From Cytophagales bacterium (GTDB lineage Bacteria; Bacteroidota; Bacteroidia; Cytophagales; Cyclobacteriaceae): DNA of 9,919 bases. Position 1 is the stretch's first letter, and each line of letters starts with the position of its first letter. The stretch spans positions 1 to 9,919 of the forward strand of contig DNTA01000087.1 of NCBI GenBank assembly GCA_003500135.1, written 5' to 3'. Below, in pieces: positions 1-6,008 of this stretch. The translations under genes and the position numbers were made by a program. Below the pieces are notes generated by a model. That model searched no databases and was not told where the DNA came from. It saw nothing but the letters and a program-made list of their open reading frames with translations.

Positions 1-296
1 CATCAGATTGATTTTCAGCGCCCTGCGGATGTTCCTGCTGAAGTGGGCGTCTGCGCGATCCTGGTTGTTGTTCCTGGGCCCTTCCTTGAGCAGGAACATG
101 ACCACTACGGAGCGTATGGCTTCGTGCATGGCATATGACTTTCCCCGTTTATCGCGCTGTCAATCTTTTTGGCAATGTGCAGGAAGTAGTGTTTGATCAC
201 CCTGATCATTTGAAGGCCTGCCTTGGCTGAAACCTTACTGGTTGAAATGGTTTTTCCTGTCCTTTTCCTTATAAATATAAAGTCAAGAATATACAT
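1..296 (-). pseudogene. Unidentified coding remnant split over two frames, cut by the left edge
   Basis: I do not recognise this protein. On the minus strand a 63-residue frame opens with ATG at 296 and stops at 105-107; its middle part looks helical (LQMIRVIKHYFLHIAKKIDS). A second minus frame is open from 159 to the left edge, 53 codons without a stop, with helical, charged sequence (SYAMHEAIRSVVVMFLLKEG, then SRNIRRALKI). Joining the two frames near 150-165, inside KKIDSA / RDKRGKS, gives one continuous plausible protein, so a single small indel in one longer gene fits best. I infer a decayed gene, possibly mobile-element or replication related, because it sits next to a gene-poor, AT-rich stretch at a window edge; no catalytic motif supports that. 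A plus-strand frame at 8-196 overlaps it and reads like a shadow. It could also be two unrelated chance frames. Confidence 0.35.
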
Positions 297-321
297 GAGA
301 ATCAGGCCATAATTGAGGATA

Positions 322-350
322 ACATGCTAAATATGAGTATATTGGCATGT
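322..350. repeat. Imperfect inverted repeat (hairpin)
   Basis: ACATGC (322-327) pairs with GCATGT (345-350). After a small asymmetric internal loop (TA against G), AATAT (330-334) pairs with ATATT (339-343) around a GAGT loop, giving 11 base pairs in all. It lies directly before the terminator-like hairpin at 352-390. It could be a dyad operator, part of a transcript 3' end, or the remnant of an element end; nothing in the sequence decides between these. Confidence 0.4.
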
Positions 351-351
351 C

Positions 352-390
352 AAAAAAGGCGCCAGTGTATTGTGCTCCGCACCTTTTTTT
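352..390. terminator. Possible bidirectional rho-independent terminator
   Basis: AAAAAAGG (352-359) pairs with CCTTTTTT (382-389), and beyond one mismatch a further GC/GC pair closes the arm. The strand ends in seven T on the plus side, and the A tract on the other arm gives a T tract on the minus strand. The loop is long (about 17 bases) and the stem is mostly A-T, so it is weaker than the hairpins at 894 and 6734. No intact gene ends here on either strand; it may have served the remnant on the left or a lost gene. Confidence 0.4.
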
Positions 391-429
391 AAACTTAAAA
401 CCCCATAATAATGAAGCGGTCACGGAAAA

Positions 430-447
430 TACCCCGCAAAAGGGGTA
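430..447. repeat. Short stem with a C4/G4 core
   Basis: TACCCC (430-435) and GGGGTA (442-447) form a perfect 6-bp stem around a six-base A-rich loop. Downstream, CCCCTT at 499-504 could instead pair with AAGGGG at 440-445, so two mutually exclusive pairings are possible. The ACGT pair at 447-458 adjoins it. It may be a dyad regulator site; it lies about 105 bases before the rpmE2 -33 box, outside the predicted rpmE2 transcript. Confidence 0.35.
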
Positions 448-552
448 CGTCCATACGTGAAATTAGCATGAAAAAATTAATCAAAAAATATTTTACCACC
501 CCTTCTGCATCTATTTATTTTTTAAACTGAATTGCTGCTAAAACAGAGAGGG

Positions 553-584
553 TTTGTGTAATTACATAGATATTACTATCTTTG
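553..584 (+). promoter_or_regulatory. Bacteroidetes-type promoter of rpmE2
   Basis: A TTTG box at 553-556 and TATCTTTG at 577-584 are separated by 20 bases. This is a full match to the primary-sigma promoter pattern described for Bacteroidetes (TTTG at -33, TAnnTTTG at -7). Transcription should begin around 589-591, giving a leader of under 40 bases before the rpmE2 start at 628. Confidence 0.8.
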
Positions 585-598
585 CAATCCTTTTGGAA

Positions 599-631
599 AT
601 GGCGAATATTACTAAAGAAATTATACAATGA
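599..631 (+). CDS. Possible 10-residue upstream reading frame overlapping the rpmE2 start
   Basis: ATG at 599 opens a frame reading [10 protein letters not shown] that stops with TGA at 629-631, sharing ATGA with the rpmE2 start codon at 628. The predicted transcription start is only about 10 bases upstream, so this ATG would be nearly leaderless. If translated, it would couple translation to rpmE2 through the overlap. No ribosome binding site is evident and a frame this short can arise by chance. Confidence 0.2.
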   Translation: MANITKEIIQ

Positions 632-873
632 GAAAGGGAATTCATCCAGAATACCGTACAGTGGTTTTTCATGACACTCAAAGTGACACTAAATTCCTTA
701 CTAAATCCACTCTTAACTCAAAAGAGAAGGTAAAATGGGAAGATGGAAATGAGTATCCGTTAATCAAAGTGGAAGTTAGTTCAGCGTCTCACCCGTTTTA
801 TACTGGTAAGAAAATATTTGTGGATACTGCTGGGCGTGTTGAGAAATTCAACAGAAGATACAAAAAGAAATAA
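628..873 (+). CDS. rpmE2: Type B 50S ribosomal protein L31
   Basis: This 81-residue protein is a component of the large ribosomal subunit that helps bridge to the small subunit. It opens with the family signature [17 protein letters not shown], followed by FLTKST, a WEDG turn near residue 38, and the highly conserved [20 protein letters not shown] with VEKFNRRY at the end. It has no cysteine, so it is the zinc-free (C-minus) type B paralogue; in many bacteria this form replaces the zinc-binding form when zinc is scarce, but in Bacteroidetes it is often the only L31. Length is typical. The gene stands alone between a strong promoter and a terminator, fitting the high, separate expression of a ribosomal protein. 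No Zur-type site was recognised. The start is preceded by A-rich sequence, as is usual in this phylum. Confidence 0.96.
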   Translation: MRKGIHPEYRTVVFHDTQSDTKFLTKSTLNSKEKVKWEDGNEYPLIKVEVSSASHPFYTGKKIFVDTAGRVEKFNRRYKKK

Positions 874-893
874 ATCGGTATTTCAAGAAATTT

Positions 894-935
894 AAAGTCT
901 TCTTCAGTTAAAATGAGGGAGACTTTTTTATTTTT
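894..935 (+). terminator. Rho-independent terminator after rpmE2
   Basis: AAAGTCT (894-900) pairs with AGACTTT (920-926), and the stem can be extended with T-G, C-G and T-G pairs towards a loop of about 13 bases. It is followed by a T-rich tract to 935. It lies 20 bases after the rpmE2 stop and ends only 5 bases before the start codon of the next gene. Confidence 0.75.
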
Positions 936-936
936 G
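929..936 (+). promoter_or_regulatory. Possible -7 box of the five-gene operon inside the terminator T-tract
   Basis: TATTTTTG matches TAnnTTTG exactly. Transcription from it would begin at about 941, at the ATG itself, giving a leaderless message. No good -33 TTTG is found about 20 bases upstream, and a T-rich tract produces such matches easily. The alternative is readthrough of the rpmE2 terminator. Confidence 0.3.
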
Positions 937-940
937 TTGC

Positions 941-2128
941 ATGAAATTTACCCTGATTGACCATCCGGAGTATTGGACCAACCTTTTGCCACTAACTTAT
1001 ACCCGTCCTATCAGCGCACTTCGAGTTGGCATCGTGACCATAGCTGAAAAATGGGAGCGCTATCTTGCAGAAAGCGCTTCATTTATTACCGAACCCTATT
1101 TATCAAAGAAATATCTCTATAATTCAGCTCAGGACCAGCTATTTATTAATAGCGCATTATTGCCTTCCACCACATTGGTCGAGCAGATAAAAAAACTGGA
1201 AATCGGGGCTGCTTTTGTCTCAGAAAATGAGGTTTTGGCTTATCGGGCAAGCTCACCCAGGCCGCTGAAAATCGAAGAGTTCGATAACAAGATTGAGATC
1301 AACGGGGAATTCAATATGGTCACCCAAAGATGGCATGTTTTTCAGATGAATGGAGCAGAGATCAGAAACGATTTCGATCTGATTACAAGAGGAAGAACTT
1401 CCCAACCCATCAATGATCCCTTTACCAGGGTTTATGGAGAGGAAAACCTGTTTATAGAAGAAGGGGTAAACATAAAAGCGGCGATAATCAACGCTGAGAA
1501 CGGCCCTGTTTATTTAGGGAAGGACGCGCACATTTCTGAGGGGGCCATCATTCGTGGGCCATTTGCCATGTGTGAAGGCGCTGCAGTTGGTGTGGGCGGT
1601 AAATTTCGTGGTGATACTACCCTGGGCCCTTATTGCAAAGTAGCCGGCGAGGTAAGTAACAGTGTTTTTTATGCGTATAGTAACAAATCTCATGAAGGTT
1701 ACGTGGGAAACACGGTAATTGGTGAATGGTGCAATATGGGGGCAGATAGCAATTGTTCAAATTTGAAAAATAACTACAAGCCCATCAAAACCTGGAACTA
1801 CGCCACAAAACAGTTGGAGCAGACCAATTTGCAGTTTTGTGGACTGGTGATGGGTGACCATACCAAGTGCGGTATCAATACCATGTTTAATACGGCAACT
1901 GTAGCCGGGGTTGGGGCCAATATTTTTGGAGCAGGCTTCCCCGATACTTTTATCCCCTCATTTGCATGGGGAGGAGCCGAAGGATTTGATACCTACAGAA
2001 TTGATAAGATGATGGAAACCGCAGGGCTGGTGATGGGTCGGCGACAAAAGCCACTCGCTGAAGTAGATATAAATATTTTAAAGGCTGTTTACGAAAAAAC
2101 AGCCCAAGAAAGAACCTGGGAAATATAG
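941..2128 (+). CDS. GlmU-family sugar nucleotidyltransferase / acyltransferase (Bacteroidetes form)
   Basis: The 395-residue protein belongs to the alternative GlmU-like family found beside type B L31 in many Bacteroidetes. The N-terminal half is a divergent nucleotidyltransferase domain with the family signature LLPLTYTRPISALRVGI (residues 15-31) and EKW just after. From about residue 170 to 345 there is a left-handed beta-helix of hexapeptide repeats (GPVYLGKDAHISEGAIIRGP at 188-207, then VIGEWCNMGADS), including KSHEGYVGNTVIG (249-261) and NCSNLKNNY, the region expected to hold the acetyltransferase site. The likely role is making UDP-N-acetylglucosamine or a related activated amino sugar in the cytoplasm for cell wall and surface glycans. 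The exact substrate is not readable from sequence, and it is not a classical GlmU, because the usual N-terminal LAAGxGTRM loop is absent. First gene of the operon; the stop is one base before holB. Confidence 0.85.
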   Translation: MKFTLIDHPEYWTNLLPLTYTRPISALRVGIVTIAEKWERYLAESASFITEPYLSKKYLYNSAQDQLFINSALLPSTTLVEQIKKLEIGAAFVSENEVLAYRASSPRPLKIEEFDNKIEINGEFNMVTQRWHVFQMNGAEIRNDFDLITRGRTSQPINDPFTRVYGEENLFIEEGVNIKAAIINAENGPVYLGKDAHISEGAIIRGPFAMCEGAAVGVGGKFRGDTTLGPYCKVAGEVSNSVFYAYSNKSHEGYVGNTVIGEWCNMGADSNCSNLKNNYKPIKTWNYATKQLEQTNLQFCGLVMGDHTKCGINTMFNTATVAGVGANIFGAGFPDTFIPSFAWGGAEGFDTYRIDKMMETAGLVMGRRQKPLAEVDINILKAVYEKTAQERTWEI

Positions 2129-2129
2129 C

Positions 2130-3263
2130 ATGCGATTTGGAGAGATACCCGGACTGAGCAAAGAGAAAAAAAGCCTGGCAATGGCCATGGAAAATGATCA
2201 GGTTGCCCATGCCCAAATGTTTCTCGGGCCTTCCGGATCTGCCAATTTGGCCATGGCGCTGGCGTATGCCAGCTTATTAAATTGCGAAAACCCGGTGGAC
2301 GGCGATGCATGTGGTACTTGCAGCAGTTGTATAAAAAACAGCAAATTTATACATCCCGATGTACATTTTGTATTTCCGGTTTCCAAAGTGGGCAATAAAG
2401 ATGCTGTGAGCAACAGCTATATTTCCGAGTGGCGTGCCTTTCTCTCCGATCATCCCTATGGAAACGTATTTGACTGGAGTGTCACTTTCGGTGGAGAAGA
2501 TAAACAGCTCAATATTTCCAAGGGAGAGAGCAGGCAAATCATCAGGGCCCTTTCATTAAAGGCATTCGAGGGCAAATACAAGATAATGATGATCTGGATG
2601 CCGGAATATATGCACCCAAGCGCAGCCAACGCTATTCTTAAAATTTTAGAAGAGCCACCTGAGAGAACTGTATTTTTACTTGTCGCGCAAGATAAGGAGC
2701 AGATTATCACCACAATTCTATCAAGGACCCAGGTTTTTAATATTCCTATATTCGAAGATCAGGCGGTGGTAAATTTCTTGAAGGACGAAATGGACGTTGC
2801 TTCAAGCCGGGCGATGGAAATAGCACATATGGCCTCGGGGAATATGCGTGAAGCCATCAGAATGGCCAATGAAAATGAAGACAGCAGTAATGCACTGTTT
2901 TACAACTGGATGCGGTATTGTTACGCTTTCAAACTAAAGGAGTTGATGGAGTGGACAGACCGCTTTGCAGAACTGAAAAAATCAGCGCAAAAAAACCTGT
3001 TGGTATATGGTTTATCCATCATGCGAGAATCACTTCTGGCTACCTCCGGGGGCAACGAATTGATGAGGTCTTTTGGTGAAGGGAAGGACTTCGTTGCAAA
3101 GTTTCATAAAACTATGGATATACAGGCTATGGAAGAGTTGATGAAAATCCTTGGCGAGGCACACTATCATCTCGAAAGAAATGCCAATGCCAAAATACTG
3201 TTTCTGGACATGTCATTGCAGATGGCTGGTGTTTTTCAAAAAACGAAAAAGAGACTTCAATAA
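2130..3263 (+). CDS. holB: DNA polymerase III clamp-loader delta-prime subunit
   Basis: This 377-residue protein is a subunit of the clamp loader that places the sliding clamp on DNA. The P-loop region reads GPSGSANL (33-40), lacking the Lys-Thr/Ser of an active Walker A; this fits delta-prime, which does not hydrolyse ATP, and argues against the tau/gamma subunit. A zinc-binding cysteine set follows: Cys52, Cys61, Cys64 and Cys67. KIMMIWMPEYMHPSAANAIL (151-170) with KILEEPP (171-177) is the conserved AAA+ core, and LSRTQ (197-201) is the SRC-type sensor motif with Thr in place of Cys. The C-terminal third is helical and divergent, as expected for the collar domain. E. coli HolB has 334 residues, so this one is somewhat longer. 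Its start is one base after the previous stop and its stop is three bases before hemC, indicating cotranscription. Confidence 0.88.
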   Translation: MRFGEIPGLSKEKKSLAMAMENDQVAHAQMFLGPSGSANLAMALAYASLLNCENPVDGDACGTCSSCIKNSKFIHPDVHFVFPVSKVGNKDAVSNSYISEWRAFLSDHPYGNVFDWSVTFGGEDKQLNISKGESRQIIRALSLKAFEGKYKIMMIWMPEYMHPSAANAILKILEEPPERTVFLLVAQDKEQIITTILSRTQVFNIPIFEDQAVVNFLKDEMDVASSRAMEIAHMASGNMREAIRMANENEDSSNALFYNWMRYCYAFKLKELMEWTDRFAELKKSAQKNLLVYGLSIMRESLLATSGGNELMRSFGEGKDFVAKFHKTMDIQAMEELMKILGEAHYHLERNANAKILFLDMSLQMAGVFQKTKKRLQ

Positions 3264-3266
3264 AGC

Positions 3267-4196
3267 ATGGATCAGATCATACGGGTTGGTACGAGGAAGA
3301 GCAAGTTGGCCATGTGGCAAACGGAGTGGGTATGCAAGCGGCTGAATGAAGCCGGCTTGAAAACAGAAATCATGCCCATTGATACAAAAGGTGATAAAAT
3401 TCTGGATGTCGCGATATCCAAAATAGGCAGCAAAGGAGTATTTACAGACGAAATAGAATCAAAACTCGCTTCGGGCGATATTGACATTGCGGTGCATAGC
3501 GCCAAAGATATGGCCTCGCACCTACCCGACGGATTTGAATTGATTGCTTTCACACAGCGCGAAAAAGTTAATGATGTACTGGTCAGCCATAAAAAAGTAG
3601 ACCTTACAGATAACGCTATCGTAATTGGGACCTCCTCAACTCGTCGCGTAGCAATATTGAAAAAGCATTACCCACATATAAAAACCGTGGATATCCGCGG
3701 TAATCTGCAAACCCGGATAGCCAAAATGGAATCCGGGCACTGCGATGCTTTGCTATTGGCATATGCAGGGGTTCACCGAATGGCGTATGACCGTATGATC
3801 GTAGCCACCCTGGATACCAAAGAATTCACACCGGCAGTAGGTCAGGGCAGCATAGCAATCGAGGCTTCAAATACCCTGAATGAAAACAAAAAAGGAAAGA
3901 TCAAAAAAGCGTTGAGCCACCGGGAAACCGAGTGGTGCATAGGTGCAGAACGCGCTTTTCTTCGTAAGTTGAAAGGAGGATGCTCTATTCCTGCTTTTGC
4001 CAATACTACTTTGATTGGTGACAGATTATATATGAAAGCAGGTATTTACAGCCTTGACGGCTCTAAATCAGTACGTACCGAGCAATCTGATATAAAAACA
4101 AATGGCGAAAAACTGGGGGTATGGGTTGCCGAACAATTACTTTCGCAGGGAGGTGATAAAATTTTGGAAGAAATAAAAAAAACACTCAATACATGA
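3267..4196 (+). CDS. hemC: Hydroxymethylbilane synthase (porphobilinogen deaminase)
   Basis: This cytoplasmic enzyme joins four porphobilinogen molecules into hydroxymethylbilane on the route to haem, sirohaem and other tetrapyrroles. The 309 residues show the full family pattern: VGTRKSKLAMWQT (7-19), KGVFTDEIESKLASGDIDIA (56-75) running into VHSAKDMAS (76-84) with the catalytic Asp at 81, GTSSTRRVA (121-129), DIRGNLQTR (142-150), TPAVGQGSIAIE (188-199), and GGCSIPAFA (237-245), whose Cys239 should carry the dipyrromethane cofactor. Length is normal and nothing is missing. No other tetrapyrrole gene is present, so hemC here sits in a mixed housekeeping operon rather than a hem cluster. It begins three bases after holB and its stop overlaps the next start by four bases (ATGA), suggesting translational coupling. 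Confidence 0.97.
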   Translation: MDQIIRVGTRKSKLAMWQTEWVCKRLNEAGLKTEIMPIDTKGDKILDVAISKIGSKGVFTDEIESKLASGDIDIAVHSAKDMASHLPDGFELIAFTQREKVNDVLVSHKKVDLTDNAIVIGTSSTRRVAILKKHYPHIKTVDIRGNLQTRIAKMESGHCDALLLAYAGVHRMAYDRMIVATLDTKEFTPAVGQGSIAIEASNTLNENKKGKIKKALSHRETEWCIGAERAFLRKLKGGCSIPAFANTTLIGDRLYMKAGIYSLDGSKSVRTEQSDIKTNGEKLGVWVAEQLLSQGGDKILEEIKKTLNT

Positions 4197-5050
4197 AAAC
4201 GATCGTAAAAAACCTCATTCTTATTTTGGGTTTATTCCTGGTGTTCGGGTCTACCACAGGATGCAAAAATGAAGAGAAAGACTATCTGGTAACCATAAAT
4301 ACCGAATATGGTGACATGAAGCTGATATTGTATGACGCCACGCCAAAGCATAAGGAAAATTTTCTGAAACTGGCCCGGCAGGGAGCATATGACAGCGTTG
4401 TTTTTCATCGTGTCATCAATAGTTTTATGATTCAGGGAGGCGATTTGAGTGATAAACCCGGTGTTGAGGAAGATGCAGATTATACCGTGCCAGCAGAGTT
4501 TGTCGATACCCTATTTCACCACAAAGGGGCTTTGGCAGCTGCCCGAAAAGGTGATCAGGCCAATCCGGAAAAAGCTTCGAGTGGTAGCCAGTTTTACATT
4601 GTACAGGGTACCACCTATACGCCTGAAGAACTGAATATCAATCAGCAACAGGCACGTTATTATTTGCAGCAACTGGCCAATGTACCGGGGTACGATTCAA
4701 TTTTGTTTGAGCTGGATTCCATTTATAAGCAAGGAGGGTCTGCTGCTGTAATGAAACGGGTGAGTGAATTAAAGCCGGTGATCGAAAAAAGGTTTGGAGT
4801 ATCCATTTCTAAAGATTATCCTAAACGTAGAATGAAAGCTTACACCACAGCGGGCGGTACTCCACATCTCGACGATGCATACACAGTTTTCGGGCGGGTA
4901 GTAGAAGGCCTCGATGTGATCGATAAGATCGCTGCTGTGGAAACCGGTGAAGCAGATCGTCCGGTGAATCCGGTGATTATGCAAATGGAAGTAGAAGAAA
5001 TGCCGCGGCAAAAACTTTTAGAAAAGTATGGCGATAAAAATAAGTTTTAG
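4193..5050 (+). CDS. Cyclophilin-type peptidyl-prolyl cis-trans isomerase lipoprotein with large insertion
   Basis: This predicted lipoprotein catalyses proline cis-trans isomerisation during folding of exported proteins. A hydrophobic signal peptide ends in the lipobox STTGC with Cys24 as the lipidated residue, so it should be anchored to a membrane facing the periplasm or exterior. Cyclophilin motifs are FHRVINSFMIQGGD (71-84, with the expected catalytic Arg73 and Gln81), GSQFYIV (131-137) and HLDDAYTVFGRV (225-236). Between the last two lies about 87 residues where ordinary bacterial cyclophilins have about 20; the insert is charged and helix-prone (LNINQQQARYYLQQL near 148). Four motifs D-(S/T)-(V/L/I) at 67-69, 105-107, 168-170 and 175-177 match the Bacteroidetes O-glycosylation consensus. 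The start overlaps the hemC stop by four bases. Family assignment is firm; the role of the insert is unknown. Confidence 0.93.
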   Translation: MKTIVKNLILILGLFLVFGSTTGCKNEEKDYLVTINTEYGDMKLILYDATPKHKENFLKLARQGAYDSVVFHRVINSFMIQGGDLSDKPGVEEDADYTVPAEFVDTLFHHKGALAAARKGDQANPEKASSGSQFYIVQGTTYTPEELNINQQQARYYLQQLANVPGYDSILFELDSIYKQGGSAAVMKRVSELKPVIEKRFGVSISKDYPKRRMKAYTTAGGTPHLDDAYTVFGRVVEGLDVIDKIAAVETGEADRPVNPVIMQMEVEEMPRQKLLEKYGDKNKF

Positions 5051-5083
5051 CAGTTTCCAGTAAGGAACAACAAAACCAAACAC

Positions 5084-5998
5084 ATGAAAACCCTTATTAC
5101 TGGCGCCAATGGTCTTTTAGGTCAAAAACTGGTGGCGCTACTTCGCAATCATCCTGATCATGAACTGGTGGCCACTGCCCGGGGCAACAGTCGTTTGCCA
5201 TATAGTGACGATAGCTTCGAATATCGGGAGATGGATATCACCAACCGACAACAGGTTGAGCAGGTGATTGAATCGGTTGAACCCGATGCGATAATACACA
5301 CTGCTGCCATGACCCAGGTAGATGATTGCGAATCGGATCGTGATTTGTGCTGGAAATTGAATGTAGAAGCTGTACAAAACCTGGTTGATGCTGCCGAAAA
5401 AACCGGGAGCTTCTTCGTACACCTGTCCACTGATTTCATTTTCGATGGAAAGGAGGGCCCATATGACGAGGAGGGTATCCCGGCGCCGGTAAGTTACTAC
5501 GGTGAAAGCAAGCTTGCTTCGGAAGAAGTAGTGAAAAACAGCAATCTTCGATGGGCCATAGCCCGCACGGTTTTGGTATATGGTGTAGCACATGATATGA
5601 GCCGAAGTAATATCATACTCTGGGTAAAAAACAGCCTGGAATCGGGGAAAAACATAAAAGTAGTTACCGATCAGCTGAGATCACCCACGCTGGCAGAAGA
5701 TCTGGCCAAAGGTTGTTTCTTAATTGCCACCAAAAAAACGGAAGGCATATTTAACATTTCGGGTAAAGACCTGCTCACACCCTATGAAATGGCAATAAAA
5801 ACTGCCGACTTTTTCAACCTGGACAAAAGCTTAATCGCAAAAGCAGATGCGTCCACATTTTCACAACCGGCCAAAAGACCACCCAAAACGGGATTTATCA
5901 TTAAAAAAGCACAGGAAATACTCGGGTATCAACCCCACAGTTTTGAAGAGGGCATCGCTATTGTTGAAAAACAGGTAAAGCAAATTTCTGCCGGTTGA
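5084..5998 (+). CDS. RmlD-like NAD(P)-dependent sugar-nucleotide reductase (SDR superfamily)
   Basis: This 304-residue protein is an extended short-chain dehydrogenase of the RmlD (RfbD) family; its best-known members reduce dTDP-4-dehydrorhamnose to dTDP-rhamnose in the cytoplasm. It has the Rossmann glycine motif TGANGLLG (6-13), DITN (51-54) and IIHTAAMTQVDDCE (70-83) typical of the family, LSTDFIFDG (114-122; usually STDYVFDG), and the catalytic pair Tyr139-x-x-x-Lys143 in YYGESK. Substrate-side motifs DQLRSPTLAEDLA (196-208) and GIFNISG (221-227) also fit. Length is normal. No rmlA, rmlB or rmlC lies nearby, so the substrate remains uncertain and I give no symbol. It follows the isomerase after a 33-base gap with AAGGAA about 15 bases before the start. 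It ends 10 bases from the convergent gene with no clear terminator. Confidence 0.85.
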   Translation: MKTLITGANGLLGQKLVALLRNHPDHELVATARGNSRLPYSDDSFEYREMDITNRQQVEQVIESVEPDAIIHTAAMTQVDDCESDRDLCWKLNVEAVQNLVDAAEKTGSFFVHLSTDFIFDGKEGPYDEEGIPAPVSYYGESKLASEEVVKNSNLRWAIARTVLVYGVAHDMSRSNIILWVKNSLESGKNIKVVTDQLRSPTLAEDLAKGCFLIATKKTEGIFNISGKDLLTPYEMAIKTADFFNLDKSLIAKADASTFSQPAKRPPKTGFIIKKAQEILGYQPHSFEEGIAIVEKQVKQISAG

Positions 5999-6008
5999 TC
6001 CTAAAGCA

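Larger units (their letters stand above)
297..598. other. AT-rich intergenic region with hairpins and no convincing gene
   Basis: About 300 bases without a supported gene. From left to right it holds an imperfect inverted repeat (322-350), a terminator-like hairpin flanked by A and T tracts (352-390), a compact stem with a C4/G4 core (430-447), a closely spaced pair of TACGT words (446-450 and 454-458), a 20-codon frame beginning MKKLIKKYF (468-530) that I regard as chance, and the rpmE2 promoter (553-584). Base composition is clearly more AT-rich than in the genes on either side. Confidence 0.6.

Noticed and set aside
8..196. Plus-strand 62-residue frame opposite the left-edge remnant
   Set aside because: Its residue make-up (many Ser, Arg, Trp, Cys) looks like a shadow, while the minus-strand frames look more like protein.
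468..530. Twenty-codon plus-strand frame starting MKKLIKKYF
   Set aside because: It has a lipoprotein-like beginning but is very short, A/T-biased, has no promoter match upstream and ends within AT-rich intergenic sequence; chance is the simpler explanation.
5138..5593. Minus-strand 151-residue frame inside the RmlD-like gene
   Set aside because: It lies wholly antisense to a gene with clear catalytic motifs and its translation shows no domain pattern.
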